Shown here piece by piece: positions 1 to 10,965 of a stretch of 64,000 bases of DNA (within the stretch, counting starts at the first letter, position 1; each line of letters opens with the position of its first letter). The position numbers were made by a program, and so were the translations under genes. Under the pieces are notes generated by a model. It was not told the DNA's origin, made no database searches, and saw only the letters and a program-made list of their open reading frames with translations. This stretch comes from Mastigias papua (lineage: Eukaryota > Cnidaria > Scyphozoa > Rhizostomeae > Mastigiidae): assembly GCA_964019165.1 (NCBI GenBank), contig OZ025269.1:19337687-19401686 (forward strand). Reading direction: 5' to 3'.

Positions 1-330
1 TTGTATTGTATCTGGAGTAGTCGGATCTTAGGTGGAATTTGCTCCATAGATTTTCTGGACAGAGCTGGTTCAAGATTTTATAAACCATAACAGCACGATC
101 TAATGTTATAAGTCGTTTAACTGTTAGGAGATTGGGTGTCCAGTTGTCCTTTATCCTTGCCCCGTGGATCATTGAAATGGCTCTGTCCTGGAGACGTTGC
201 AGGGATTCTATTTGTGAATTTGATAGATTACCCCAGATAACATCAGCATACTGCATTTTACTTTCGACTAGGGCTCGATATACGTTGCTTAATGAGGACT
301 GAGAGAGAATTTTTTTTCAGCCTTTTCAGG
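1..330 (-). mobile_element. LINE (non-LTR retrotransposon) reverse-transcriptase fragment
   Basis: The reverse complement reads without a stop from about position 300 to the window edge. It contains RALVESKMQYADVIWG, then ESLQRLQDRAISMIHGA, then LDRAVMVYKILNQLCPENLW. This is the region after the catalytic core of Jockey/CR1/L2-type reverse transcriptases common in cnidarian and other marine invertebrate genomes. The upstream catalytic part is absent, as expected for a 5'-truncated copy, and the rest lies outside the window. It probably sits in the last intron of the gene ending at 653. The reading frame is intact, so the insertion may be fairly young. The family was assigned by recollection, not by search. 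Confidence 0.75.
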
Positions 331-428
331 GAACATGAAGGTGTATCCAATATGGATTTCTAGTGTTAGCAATTCTTCAGTCCTCGTATACAACATACAA
401 TTTCATTCTACGTCCTACTTTTTTCCAG

Positions 429-653
429 CGTGCACATATTCCGAAATCAGTTCAAAGCATAATTGAGCGTGAATCAAGGAGAGCAAAAAGGGAAGAGGTG
501 GGTAATGAAGAAGAGAAAAGTGAAGCGCAAAGCCCGAACTCTGATAATAAAAAACGAGAAAGGAGACTATCTGTATCTGTGTCAGATGATGATGACTCTG
601 AAGAGGAAAAAGCAAGTAAGAGAATTAAAGTAAAAATAGACCCGATAAAGTAA
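429..653 (+). CDS. 3'-terminal exon of an unidentified, probably nuclear protein
   Basis: A strong splice acceptor (pyrimidine tract ending in ttttttccag) precedes position 429. The frame then runs 74 codons to TAA at 651-653, beginning RAHIPKSVQSIIERESRR. The rest is very charged: a KREE/NEEEK stretch, KKRERR, the acidic run SDDDDSEEE, and a basic end ASKRIKVKI. That mix of basic clusters and acidic serine runs is typical of nuclear or nucleolar proteins and could hold a nuclear-localisation signal and CK2 sites. I do not recognise the family. Upstream exons lie outside the window, probably beyond the LINE fragment. An in-frame methionine at 363 would precede the acceptor and is likely intronic. 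Confidence 0.55.
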   Translation, partial: RAHIPKSVQSIIERESRRAKREEVGNEEEKSEAQSPNSDNKKRERRLSVSVSDDDDSEEEKASKRIKVKIDPIK

Positions 654-1714
654 TGTATTGTTTCAACTGGGCTGGTTATGCCTTTTGTATGATAAATGCC
701 ATCATCATATAGTAGCTAATGTCTCACTTTGGAATTCATGTCACCTGACTGTACCAGGCTTCATAACACCTTGGGATGTTTCGTTTGCTAAGCATTGCAG
801 TATGTTGTCAGAGGAAAAGCCACTCTACACAGAGAACGTATTGGACCAGTTTTAATGTTCGAAGCGTGGTGGTTTGAGTTGAAAAATTTGCAGCTATTTG
901 GCATAAGGTGTGAGTTACTACTGGCCTGTTTGGATATACAGTTTGGAGATCTTGCTAGAGGCAGAAGGTTCCGTTGTCGTATTGATATGATTGTTTGATC
1001 ATAAGAGCTTCGATTGTCAATTGTATTAAAGTATGTAATAAGGTGGGCAAAACACACTTAGATATTGAGACGGAAATGGTCATGTGATATTTGAAAAGTG
1101 TCGTTGTTTTACGTTGTTTGGGTTGTTTACAAGATATTTTTGGGGCTAAGTTTTAGTTTCTGCTACGTTCGGTGGGAGTGGTTGTCATTTCTCAATGCGT
1201 CACTTATTTTCTGCGTAGTTTCAATCCCTACACGCACACGAGCAAAGAAGCAACGAGTATTGGTTGCATAGCTCATATCATATTATTGGACAGTTTCCAA
1301 ATAGTTAATTGTGCATTGTTTCCGTATATATATTTATATATAGGTGTTTTCGTACATTCAACGACTGTCCATAGCACAGCTTTGTGGGTTTGCTAGTTTT
1401 TCCAAGAACTGTTTCTTTTCACTTTAGTGAATTCAGTGTTCTTGATGATATAACGTTTGAAAAAGGGCTCTGTAGGTGATAGTGAAAGTCATGTTATTGG
1501 TCTGTTAATGGGGAATTTTGGGAGTTGGGGACATTTTGATCTAACAGCACTTTTGATGTTCGTTACAGAATTTTATGCTCAATTATTGATCTCTCTCAAT
1601 TACAGTGCAACATAGCATGATATGACCCTTCAATCGTGTTGCATCTATTTAGAAGTGCAAATGATGGTAAACGGGAAAAATTGTTGCCACGTTTTGATAG
1701 GAATATAGTCTATA
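654..1714. other. 3'UTR and intergenic DNA, no gene seen
   Basis: This stretch follows the stop at 653. Several short open frames on both strands overlap one another, have no splice context and no recognisable motif. No clear AATAAA lies close to the stop. ATTAAA-like sequence occurs near 1025 and could be the polyadenylation signal of the upstream gene, but this is weak. Confidence 0.4.
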
Positions 1715-2055
1715 GGACTATTAAAGCTGAAAAGTCCTGAAAGTTAAGAATAATTTATGAATAACGCAAAGCTCAAGCTTCATGGTGATTTAAATTGTTT
1801 GTTTGTTAGAATTTTTTGGAAGGCAAAACAAGTGTGAGTTTCAGTAATCCGGCCTGGGAGTCATTATGCTATGATGTGGCTCAGTACCTCTTTGGGGAGT
1901 GCCCCCTACACGCTTTGTATTTTAAGAATATAGTCTGTACGAACAATGGTGCTCAATATTACTGAAATCTAAGAATAAAATATGAATTATCTTGGGCTCA
2001 AAATAAAAATTTTTAAAGAATATTCATGCTCAGCAAAAATTTGGTATTTCTTAGG
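1715..2055 (-). mobile_element. Family C short element (AAGAATATT motif type)
   Basis: This matches the reverse complement of the element at 25605-25993. Shared landmarks are gttaagaataatttatgaat followed by ctcaagcttcat, and a far end reading tcatgctcagc with a degraded terminal repeat. It contains several copies of the TAAGAATA-type motif. It appears non-autonomous, with no coding capacity. Ends are approximate because the terminal repeats are eroded. Confidence 0.55.
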
Positions 2056-4021
2056 CATACGCACTGATGACACACCGTACCCTTGAGAATAATTCAAGTA
2101 GTATCTCTCAAAGAGGAGACACGCGCTGTTTTGGTTTTTTCCTTAGCCAACTCCGCTATCCAAAATAAAACTCTGCATATATAGAAGACTTTATCTTCTA
2201 TCCAAGTCAATAACAATATTGTCAATAAAACTGTCCTATTTCGCATTTTCATATGCACTTTTCTCCTCTCGTCCACAAGTCTTCGTTTTCTTGTCTCCAG
2301 TCCCTTAAGGACTCCGCAGAGGGCCTCAAATATTCTTATGACAAGTGTGCGTAAGCATGATGCACAAGTATCATGCTTGATGGGATCATCTACACATGCA
2401 GATCAACGGCAAATATTTTTTAGATTCGCAGTAAATATCTGTATTTTAAGATAACAGTGACATCTCTTGGGCTTATCTAAATGGACTTGAACTTATTGCT
2501 TGGCCATATCATTGCACCTCATTGATATTATCATGCCACTACAAGTGGGCTTCAGTGCAGTGTGGTTGAGCCGTATGGTCTTAGGTTTTTTTTGGTGGCC
2601 GCTTTGGCAGGATTCCTTCATATGTGCTGTGCATAAACACGACTGATCACGTAAATAAGAAAGTAAACGGAAATGACAAACCTAATGCTAACATGAGTGG
2701 GGAGAGCAACATCTTAATTGTGTGATGCCGGCTTTTTTGCCGTGGAAGTTTTTTCCTTGACGTAAGCTTGCATGATTGAATTTACAGTACATAAATAAAC
2801 TGATATGATTTTTTTATCCAGGCTACTGAGTACTTGCCACGTGTACGGCATGTACCTTGTCAAAAGTAGAGATTAGATCAGAAGATGTGACTAAGATCTG
2901 AATTATTGGCAATCATGCAAATTTTTTAGCAAATCACAACAAACTCGGGGGAAAATAAATATGGTAGGGTTAATGACAAACCTATTTTAAGCTTTGTTTC
3001 AAAATTCTTTCAATGTTGCATGTAGTTTTTGCAACAGCTAACAATAGAAATGGACGTTCTGCGCGCTACATAGAATGTAGTTTTTTGTACTACTATTGGT
3101 ACTGTCATAAATTGTTGGTGTCAGTGGCACGAGGAATGCTTGTTTGGGGTGAGGGCGACAGATGAAAGTGCAGAATTGTAGCAAGAAAGAACAGGTGCAT
3201 TAATTGAAATTCCAGCTCTTATAAGGATCTCACTGGAACTCTTCATGAGGTAATGGACATACAAATTGTTTGTTTCACCCATGACCACCACCCCCGTCCG
3301 ATGTATTTTCCCTTTGCATCCGTGCGAATTAGGTGCCCATTTGTTTTGACTTTACTGGTAGGATTGCCCTCTTTCCCCACCCTTCCAAGCGCCACAAGTG
3401 GTTTCCGGTAGTACCACATAAACGTGTTGCATAGACCTGAAAGTATACAGTAAACCCTCGAATAAGGCAAAAAGGAAAGAGAAACGCGACTTCCGTGGTA
3501 ATGAAAACGCTATAATTTTTGTTTAAATCTTCACACAACACTTTGTAACTCTTTAAACGATATCAGCTTCTGTAATTAAAAGCTCAAAATTTAGTTCATT
3601 GAGAAAATTATGTCGTTTTTATGTCAACCTTTGAGGAAAATGCCAGACTTTGAAATAAGCCCCCCCTCGAAATATCTATAAATTCGAGTAGAAGTTGCCC
3701 TTTCACTCTTCTCATTTCGATCTTTGTTCCTGTCCTTTGTTTTCCCATCTCACATGACTGTTTTCTTCCTTGTGATAATCAGCTACTTTCTTATTCACAA
3801 GAAATCAAGGAACCAAACATGACGTCATATGATTGGTTCGAAAGTTCTTGCTGTTCTTTTGATAATGGAACAGGGCACGTGATGGCCATGAGTTTGTCGA
3901 GACCTCAAAAGGACCGCTGTTGTTTCCGCAGAGTTTTTCGCTGATACTAATATATTTTTGTCATTTTGGACACTTTTTCAAAAGAGAAATTGCCTTAGAT
4001 TAAGTTAGTATATGTTGCAAA
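2056..4021. other. Intergenic DNA, no gene seen
   Basis: No open frame with coding character or splice sites was found. The section around 3240-3480 is relatively GC-rich and ends with 'accctcgaataaggc', reminiscent of fragments near 7240 and 51430, but the match is too short to define an element. Confidence 0.4.
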
Positions 4022-4208
4022 CTGTGGCAAACTGTCCAACCAGGCCTCTTCAGTGAAAATCACGCTCAGCAGCTTCATGCTACTGTTCTGATAAGTGACT
4101 GTTGGGGTAGCAGAGTGGGGATTGAGTGTAGCCTACTCTTCGAACCTCTTCTAGACAATTTGCAGGTGGTCAATGACCTCAAAGTCAGCCCAGGCCCCAT
4201 ACGGGGCG
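4022..4208 (-). mobile_element. Family E repeat, copy 1
   Basis: On the minus strand this matches the elements at 8186-8512 and 32786-33030. Shared segments include tacggggcctgggctgac, the 'aagaggt..gattgagt' stretch, 'tgttaccccaacagt' and the 'gcctggttggacagttt' end. No protein or tRNA head was recognised, so the class is unknown. It is interrupted exactly at its gtac end by the family A element that follows. Confidence 0.6.
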
Positions 4209-4210
4209 TA

Positions 4211-4629
4211 CACGCTTTCTTTTTGTAAGGAACCTAGCTCTAGGCCTAGTTCCAAAAGTTCCTTATTTTTGGACCTCCAATAGTCAAATTGTAGTACTAA
4301 AGGTTCCTTAATAGTTCCTTAATTTCCAGTCCACATTTAGTGCCATACATATGGTACAGACACAAGTTAACACTGGAACTCTGAATTTAGCCTTTAATTT
4401 CGGCTATAACGTAAGACTTATGAAACATTTAACACTTGAAACAAGCCTTGCAAACCATCTATGTTGGTTTATGCTGCAAATGAAAGGAACCGTCTTCATA
4501 ACGCTTGATTATTTGCTGATATAAAAATTTTTCAAATTGATAAGTTCCTCAGGGAATGCTCCTTTAATAGTTTAAGTTCTTTTATATATTTCGGCATTCT
4601 GCATGTAGATTCCTTATTGAAAAGACGTG
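4211..4629 (+). mobile_element. Family A short element, copy 1 (TA target site)
   Basis: It begins CACGCTTTCTTTTTGTAAGG and ends with TTGAAAAGACGTG. TA flanks both sides (4209-4210 and 4630-4631), consistent with a TA target-site duplication. The interior carries repeated GTTCCTTA/TAAGGAAC motifs, including a doublet near 4308-4320. No coding capacity. The left flank is family E, so this copy inserted into that element. Confidence 0.75.
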
Positions 4630-4639
4630 TAATGGGAAA

Positions 4640-4663
4640 AGAAGAAGATGATGATGATACTGT

Positions 4664-4695
<32 letters not shown>
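4640..4695. repeat. (GAT)n microsatellite
   Basis: An imperfect GAT array lies immediately downstream of the family A element. It is part of the recurrent association of GAT/CAT arrays with repeats in this window. Confidence 0.85.
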
Positions 4696-4697
<2 letters not shown>

Positions 4698-5241
4698 TTA
4701 ACGATAATGAAGTCTAGTTTGTATCAGTCGTCATTTCTAGTTGCTTTCCTGTTGTACATATTATATATTTTTCAGTAATATCTACTGTACATCTTTTGAG
4801 AACTCAACTGCAAGGAATTTATTCTTCGTGGACTTTTTAAACTTTTCCCTTCATCATTATGCTCTTCATTCTAAAGAATAGTTTGAAATGCTGGGGTTCT
4901 TTCTTCTCGAGCTATTTTGGCTAAATCTGGTAATTTACAAATGAAATCAAGGATTATGGTCGGACAAAAAGAACAACTGAGTGTAGGAATATGACTCCTA
5001 ATGTTCTCGCTGTGGTAACAAATATTTCGCTTAGGAATTCTATAATGGACTCTTTGCAACGTTGAAATTGATGAGTTTAATAATAAAGCGGCCGCTAGCT
5101 AAACATACTCCAAATATTTACAGGTTTAGTTAGAAAACGAGTGTTCATTTTGGTCAGTTTGTTTTCGATTAGTACTTATATGGAGATCTAGACGTTATTG
5201 TGAACCACTATATGTGAAATAGGTAAAGGATTTTATGAATA
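4696..5241. other. Upstream region of the YtpQ-like exon
   Basis: No coding exon could be assigned. The missing N-terminal exon or exons of the 5242-5997 gene should lie here or further upstream, but none was identified with confidence. Confidence 0.35.
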
Positions 5242-5997
5242 TTGAGAGCAGTAGAAGCAGATGTTCTGGTGACTCGAGAAATGGCCGTAAAGTCAGTAGA
5301 GAACTGGACTAGTATACAGGGAGCCATAGTTGTGGAGGCAGCTCAAGATCTATCACTAATAGGCAGTTGGGTTTTCCCGTTGATAAAGTCGCACAAGTGG
5401 GTCAATAAGGCAAAGGAACTGGTAATGAAACACCCACGAAGATCTCAGCTGATTTCAAAACGACTGGGCCTAACTGATTATGCTGTTGCATACGTTATTT
5501 ACGACAGTGTAAAGAAGACTTGCAAATTTATAAATCAGAACGATTTGAAAACATGGCGTTTGAACGAAACCGATTTGCGGTCCTTGTCTTTGCAAAACCT
5601 CCGCCGTTTACTGGAAACTGCGTCACCAAACTCACAGCAGCACTTTCTGGAGACACAAGCTGGCCTGTGCTTTTTTGACAAGCTGGGCAACTTCTCGGCA
5701 TCGGTACTGCTTCTTCACGAAGTAGTTACTCAGATAGGGATTTCCACCCTCGACCAAGTGTATCAAATCCCCAAAAGTGATCTTCTTCTTGTTGCTAAAG
5801 CCACAGATTCTATGGCAACATGTGTGATGGGAGACGTCTCTTTACGCTTCGTAGGTTCTAAATCATTTCTTGGCTTGCAACCCCTTGCATATAGCAACGG
5901 ATGGATCCCGTACGAACATAACAAGGTTGGGCATCAGTTTCCTGTACCACTCAGCAAGGATGAAATCAAAATTTACAGGAAAGCCATATTTAGATAG
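5242..5997 (+). CDS. YtpQ/DUF1444-like protein, C-terminal exon (possibly the whole CDS from ATG 5281)
   Basis: An open frame runs from the stop at 5236 to TAG at 5995-5997. The first ATG is at 5281 in good Kozak context (gaaATGG), giving 238 residues. Landmarks match bacterial YtpQ/DUF1444 collinearly: FPLIKS (bacterial YPVIRS); a YAVAYVIYD segment; INQNDLKTW (rLidqrmLekenW); the helix LRSLSLQNLRRLL; FFDKLGNFSASVLL (ffranDGYDASRiL); and PKSDLLLVAKA (PhqDVLilAd). No function is established for the family. Bacterial members have some 60-70 more N-terminal residues, so an upstream exon is likely; possible acceptors are at about 5246-5252. AATAAA at 6145-6150 fits as the polyadenylation signal. 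A eukaryotic gene of this family may be ancient or transferred; surrounding DNA argues against contamination. Confidence 0.72.
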   Translation: MRAVEADVLVTREMAVKSVENWTSIQGAIVVEAAQDLSLIGSWVFPLIKSHKWVNKAKELVMKHPRRSQLISKRLGLTDYAVAYVIYDSVKKTCKFINQNDLKTWRLNETDLRSLSLQNLRRLLETASPNSQQHFLETQAGLCFFDKLGNFSASVLLLHEVVTQIGISTLDQVYQIPKSDLLLVAKATDSMATCVMGDVSLRFVGSKSFLGLQPLAYSNGWIPYEHNKVGHQFPVPLSKDEIKIYRKAIFR

Positions 5998-6144
5998 TCT
6001 CATTTTCATTGACAAAAGCCTCTTGCGGATGATGTTGTTGAGTAACTGTTTTCTTTGCCCTTTGTTATATTCGGGTATTTATTTGGCATGTCGTTGGGGA
6101 GCAACCAATGAGAACTTTTTTTTAAATAATGAGAAAGTTTTTTA

Positions 6145-6150
6145 AATAAA
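6145..6150 (+). terminator. Polyadenylation signal AATAAA
   Basis: A canonical AATAAA lies 148 bases after the stop codon of the YtpQ-like gene, in an AT-rich 3'UTR. Confidence 0.55.
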
Positions 6151-6344
6151 CTACGTAATTGTCTTCTATTGTAGCAATATCATACATTCGAGAAAAATCC
6201 TTAAGTGTTAAGGTTGATCGTTAGATGACGTAAGCAAGATGTTGAGCACAATAGTTTATTTATGTTTACATTCCCTGATAATGACGCACAAGCACTGTTC
6301 AGTAAACAAGCGGGTCCTCCACTCCCCTAACCTGATGCTCTTCT

Positions 6345-6525
6345 ACATCCTATGCATGGCGCAGGGGGGAATTTAGGTGGCTGCAAAGTGTCTGCCTGAA
6401 TCATTGATCTGTTGCCTGAATGAGTTGCTGTGTGGCAGTATTGAGCTGCACCTGTTTTCGGGAAAAAGTATTGCTGATAGCAGAGGAAATTGCCCGAATG
6501 GAGTGAGTTTCTGCTTATAGAAAAA
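6345..6525 (+). mobile_element. Family F repeat, copy 1
   Basis: It shares ordered blocks with 30281-30600 and 52129-52347: a G-rich start (catggcgcaggggg), 'ggctgcaaagtgtctgcc', 'gaatgagttgctgt', 'ttgagctgca' and 'gggaaaaagtattgct'. It appears to be a non-autonomous repeat of unknown class. The G-rich ends and hAT-like termini of copy 3 hint at a hAT MITE. Confidence 0.6.
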
Positions 6526-6951
6526 CCCATGTCGTAAACTGAACTCTCGAACGGTGCTACGGTCAGTGGCACCTGGTTAATAGACTTCGATGAGTTGCAG
6601 AAGACATACAAGCTTCAATGCTGCTGTCAAGCAATTGTTAGTTAATTAAATCATGATTGGTTGAGACGCCATGTTTATATGATCAATCCATTTTCACCAT
6701 GTGAATTCTCAACTCCAAGTCGACAAGCGCAGCGTCTGTTTTGATCCTAGAGCCAGTAGTGTTTGCTTTTGCACCTATCAAGTTGTGGATAATACCTTGA
6801 GATTGCGCACGCCCTGCGTATTGAACTGCAGGTTGCGAATCAGCCAGGTCATTTTAAAATAGACTTTCACAAAGATGTCATGTTACGATTTTTAATCAGA
6901 ATGCACTTTTCATGATCTCCGTCAGGATCTTATCATGCAAAAGGCAAAATG

Positions 6952-7197
<246 letters not shown>

Positions 7198-7204
7198 CGT
7201 AAAT

Positions 7205-7310
7205 CTTCATCATCATCTGGGGGTGGGGCTTAGTGGAGGGGGTCTTTGTGACAATTTGAAGTTCTAGCATGGGGGCTTATTCGACGGGGGCGATTCGAGG
7301 ATTTTTTAAT
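7205..7310 (+). repeat. Family D repeat fragment
   Basis: It shares caatttgaagttctagcatg and the G-rich surroundings with 51417-51480. Only two partial copies are in the window, so the element's boundaries and class are unknown. Confidence 0.4.
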
Positions 7311-8052
7311 AATGTTTTATAGATTAAGTGGATATATCCTTTTCATTTGGTTGATGGATTTCTCCGGTTTCATTTGTTCTTATCCTTTAAATCATGCAGC
7401 TTGACACATCGAGTTAATTATTGGCTAGCAAGCACACGAACCCCTTCCTGGCTATGTTCGAGGTGTTATTTCCACCATGTTTTCGGCGTCACTTCGTTAA
7501 GTTTACATATCTCAAAGCGAGTCGCAAACGTAGACCAGTGTGAGCTTTATTGTTTGAATACTTCTTGTTGTTCTCCAGATTTATAATGGAAAGCTACATG
7601 AGCCACACCACTAGAATGAGTTACCTTCGAGTGAGAGCATTCATTTGGGGGTTTCATGTACTATCTGCTACGATTATGGGGGGGGGTTAATCCGTTTAGA
7701 AGTTTACGTGGGAGCAAAGCAAGGTTAAAGTGCAAAAATTCGATGTTCTAAAAATAACAGAAGTGAGAATACCTATGAGAATTGTAGTAGAAAAGTCCTT
7801 CGGTGACAATAAGTATAACTGAGAAGTATTTCGCTATTTTGACGATTGCATGCCGGTGGTGGCTGCTCTAGTAAAATAACGGGAGACCCGCACTTAACAG
7901 TAGTTTTGGCTTGTGTATATGTTTTTGGTTGTAAAACATATAGTCTATGTCATTCGTAATATTGAATCAAAACATCAAAGTTTCATTTCAAAGGATTTTC
8001 TACAACCTCTCAAATGTGGGAGAGAAGCATTATTATTATGATTATTTTTTAG
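7311..8052. other. Intergenic DNA, no gene seen
   Basis: Short open frames here lack splice sites, family motifs and support from composition. Confidence 0.4.
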
Positions 8053-8088
8053 TATCATCATCACCATCATCACCATCACCACCACTAC

Positions 8089-8185
<97 letters not shown>
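8053..8185. repeat. (CAT)n microsatellite, left of family E copy 2
   Basis: A long ATC/CAT array, impure at its left edge (cac and ccat variants) and pure toward the element. Poly-Ser and poly-Met open frames across it are artefacts of the repeat. Confidence 0.97.
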
Positions 8186-8512
8186 TTGTCTTGTCTTGTC
8201 TTTTCCTGTACACCCCTTACGGGGCCTAGGCTGACCCTGAGGTCAGTGTCGCCTTCAAATTGTTTAGAAGAGGTGATTGAGTCGGCTACACTCAATCCAC
8301 TCTGTTACCCCAACAGCTACTTATCAGAGCTGCAGCCTGAAGCTGCTGTGCCTGACTTTCACTGAAGGGGCCTGGTTGGACAGTTTGCCACAGGTCGTCA
8401 ACATCTGCCCCAATTCTGAATCTTCGCGAAATGACTCACTATCAACTTAAGGGCAGAGCCTCTCTGTGCCCGCTTGCCACCACGATGAGGTCTCCAACCA
8501 TGGGCTAGCAAA
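8186..8512 (+). mobile_element. Family E repeat, copy 2, between two (CAT)n arrays
   Basis: The element runs from a (ttgtc)n start through tacaccccttacggggccta, 'gaggtgattgagtcggc', 'ctctgttaccccaacag' and 'ggcctggttggacagttt' to 'tctctgtgcccgcttgccacca' and then directly into a CAT array. Copies 1 and 3 define the core. No open reading frame or Pol III box was recognised. The CAT arrays on both sides suggest that a CAT-like tail seeds microsatellite growth. Confidence 0.65.
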
Positions 8513-8536
8513 CCATCATCATCATCATCATCATAG

Positions 8537-8618
<82 letters not shown>

Positions 8619-8619
8619 T
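8513..8619. repeat. (CAT)n microsatellite, right of family E copy 2
   Basis: An almost pure CAT array following family E directly. The poly-Asp frame on the minus strand is not a gene. Confidence 0.97.
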
Positions 8620-9398
8620 GTCATAACTAGTTTCACCTTTATTCAAGTATGGCGTCATCATATAAAAAGTAAGGGGCTACAAAGTCAACAAATCTGCCTG
8701 ATAAAGGCTAGCAACATAGATGCATAGCAAAAAGTGGGCTCTAGCTGAAGCCCCAATCTCCCCCCCCCCCCAGTGACATTGTGCTTCTTATCATTCATAA
8801 TAGGTACCCAACGTAACGGCTCCATGGCGGCCCGTTCCAGGTTGCGAATAGGTCAGCATTCTCAAGGTGACCCACTCGCCAAACACTGCTGTTCTTGACA
8901 CAACGTACTGGAATGTAGGCTTATTACCACCTTAAATGCACGATTTTGTTGGACTCCTGTGTAAGAGAATCGAAGAGTTGAATGAAATTCAATACAGATA
9001 AGGTATGATATCAAGTGATCAAATCGTGTATAATTGCCCCCAGAAAAGTTAACAGAAGAACGGATTTACAAATTCCATGCCCTTTATCTAAGTCATAGAG
9101 TGCATTTCTGTAATGGAGCCTGCCACTAAATGCCTCGTTTCTCCTTGGAAAAAGGCTTTGAGAATAGAATAGTCCATTGTGCGATCATCCTTTTATCCTT
9201 GGAAAGACCCTCTGCTTATTATCTCCATTTGCTTTCTGACGCTATTCACGTTTTGCAATGAGATTAGGTTCTATTTATGCAAAATTGTACTAACTGTATT
9301 GACTGTTGTTTTGAAAGAACGGTTCTTGAATTTGTTTGTCTTCTTTGTGTATAATGTCTATGAAGCTGTTAAGGCCTGTATATCATGGAGATCTGTGT
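8620..9398. other. Intergenic DNA, no gene seen
   Basis: There is a C homopolymer near 8761 but no coding signal. Open frames are short and unsupported. Confidence 0.4.
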
Positions 9399-9490
9399 GT
9401 GCGTGTGTGTTTGCTTTGTGTGTATGTATATGTGTGTGTGTTGTGTGTGTGTGTTGTGTGTGTGTTGTGTGTGTGTTGTGTGCGTGTGTA
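9399..9490. repeat. (GT)n-rich low-complexity tract
   Basis: An imperfect TGTG tract interrupted by TTG. Cys/Val-rich and His/Thr-rich open frames over it are repeat artefacts. Confidence 0.9.
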
Positions 9491-9854
9491 CATGTACTTT
9501 TGTATGCGTGCTTGCTTGTCTGCATACATTCAGGCTAGGCATTTGCACGTGAATGTTATGGGAATGCCATTTTATTCTAGTGAGACTCTGCAATTGTGTT
9601 GTAGCCAAGTCTTTATTGCTACAATACTATTTTGGTCGATTGTTCTTCCAAGCTGATTTTGCATAAATACAGATATGATTTTTCCTGATGTCACAATTTC
9701 AGATATAAACTCTAAAGTTGTTTTGACACACAGCCTGAGTAGAAAATCACGAAAAGTTTCTGAATATTGTCTACCATCTGCATATTGTTGCTTATAATAT
9801 TATAATATTTAATTTTTTGCTAAGTCTTAATATTTTTAATTTGTTTTATTTTCA

Positions 9855-10040
9855 AAACAAGATTTGTCTTAAATTATTCTCGTGCTGAAATCTTCGTTGA
9901 TTTGTATCTGCAATATAGAACGTAATCTAAAAACTTTTTTTTCTAAAAAAAACAACCATAAATAAACATACATCTAAGTCTTGAGAGAACCTTGAATTAT
10001 TCTTAACTTATTCTTAACTTTCAGTCATTTTCAGGTTTAA
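9855..10040 (+). mobile_element. Family C fragment
   Basis: The 3' half matches 25860-25993: an A-rich block, 'aagtcttgagagaaccttg', then attattcttaacttattct and 'cttaactttcag'. The start is eroded. It carries several ATTCTTA motifs. Confidence 0.45.
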
Positions 10041-10820
10041 TGTTCCTTTATACTTTATTCCCTATCAGTCCCTTGAATTTCCCATTGGTTGGTCCATGCT
10101 TCCCCACAAGCAAGTGACCGTTTGGTTAAACTCTTTTATAAATTAGCTAAGTATGAATTATCTTCTTATACTGCCTATGTGTCAAGTTATTGTTACTTCC
10201 CTCATTTCATTATTGTCAGTCAATGTCGGTCTTATTTCCAAGCACTACAAAGGCAGTGAAATCCCAGGGGGAATTCTCTGTTGAATTTCCCACCCACCCC
10301 TGGCTGTGACCCCCTTGTGCATCATTTCACCACCAGTGAAAAACTCTTAAAAGATCTCTTTGTATTAAATTTAGATATCTATGCAAGGAAGTGAAATAGC
10401 AGTTCGTCTTATGTTACACATGTGAAACAAATCAAATATCGTAAAACAAAAATTTCCTACGGATTAAACATCTCAATTGTGTAGAGATTAACCAGATAGA
10501 ATTACCATTTTTTTGAAGAATAAAGATGATGTAACATAAAAAGAAAGGAGATATATCTGTTATTCAGTTCTGTACCTTTTGGAGACATCCCTTCTTTTAA
10601 CCACCCAAGTTTTGCCAGTTTTGTTAAATACAATGCTCAAGTTGCAATGCTCCCCTTATTTACTAGCCAGAAATCGATATTAGCTCATTCTCCTTTACAC
10701 AGATCGAAGCTTTTCTTTGATAATTCTTGGTTAGCAAAGATCTAATTTTTGTATACCAAACAATGGTAACCTCGTTTGGTCGGTTTACTCCAATTAAAGT
10801 TAAGAAAATCTTAAGAAAAT
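10041..10820. other. Intergenic DNA, no gene seen
   Basis: AT-rich sequence. Nothing beyond short unsupported open frames and scattered AAGAAAAT-type motifs near the right end. Confidence 0.4.
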
Positions 10821-10863
10821 CTCAGCCTCAATTTCGGGAAAAGTTAAGAAAATTGAGGCTCAG
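10821..10863. repeat. Short perfect-loop inverted repeat
   Basis: CTCAGCCTCAATTT at 10821-10834 is complementary to AAATTGAGGCTCAG at 10850-10863 with one mismatch, around a 15-base loop containing gttaaga. It is probably the remnant of a family C-like element (compare 'gctgagtctcaattttcctag' in the 25605 copy). Confidence 0.6.
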
Positions 10864-10965
10864 ACAAAAGTGGTCGTCTCATGAGAAAACATATTGCTGG
10901 AATTGAAAGATCTCCTAAGTTTCTCAGAATCCCCTTATGGCCCAATTTCAGCCGTTTTTCTTCTA

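Noticed and set aside
7947..8661. Poly-Ser, poly-Met and poly-Asp open frames
   Set aside because: They are translations of the (CAT)n arrays in different frames.
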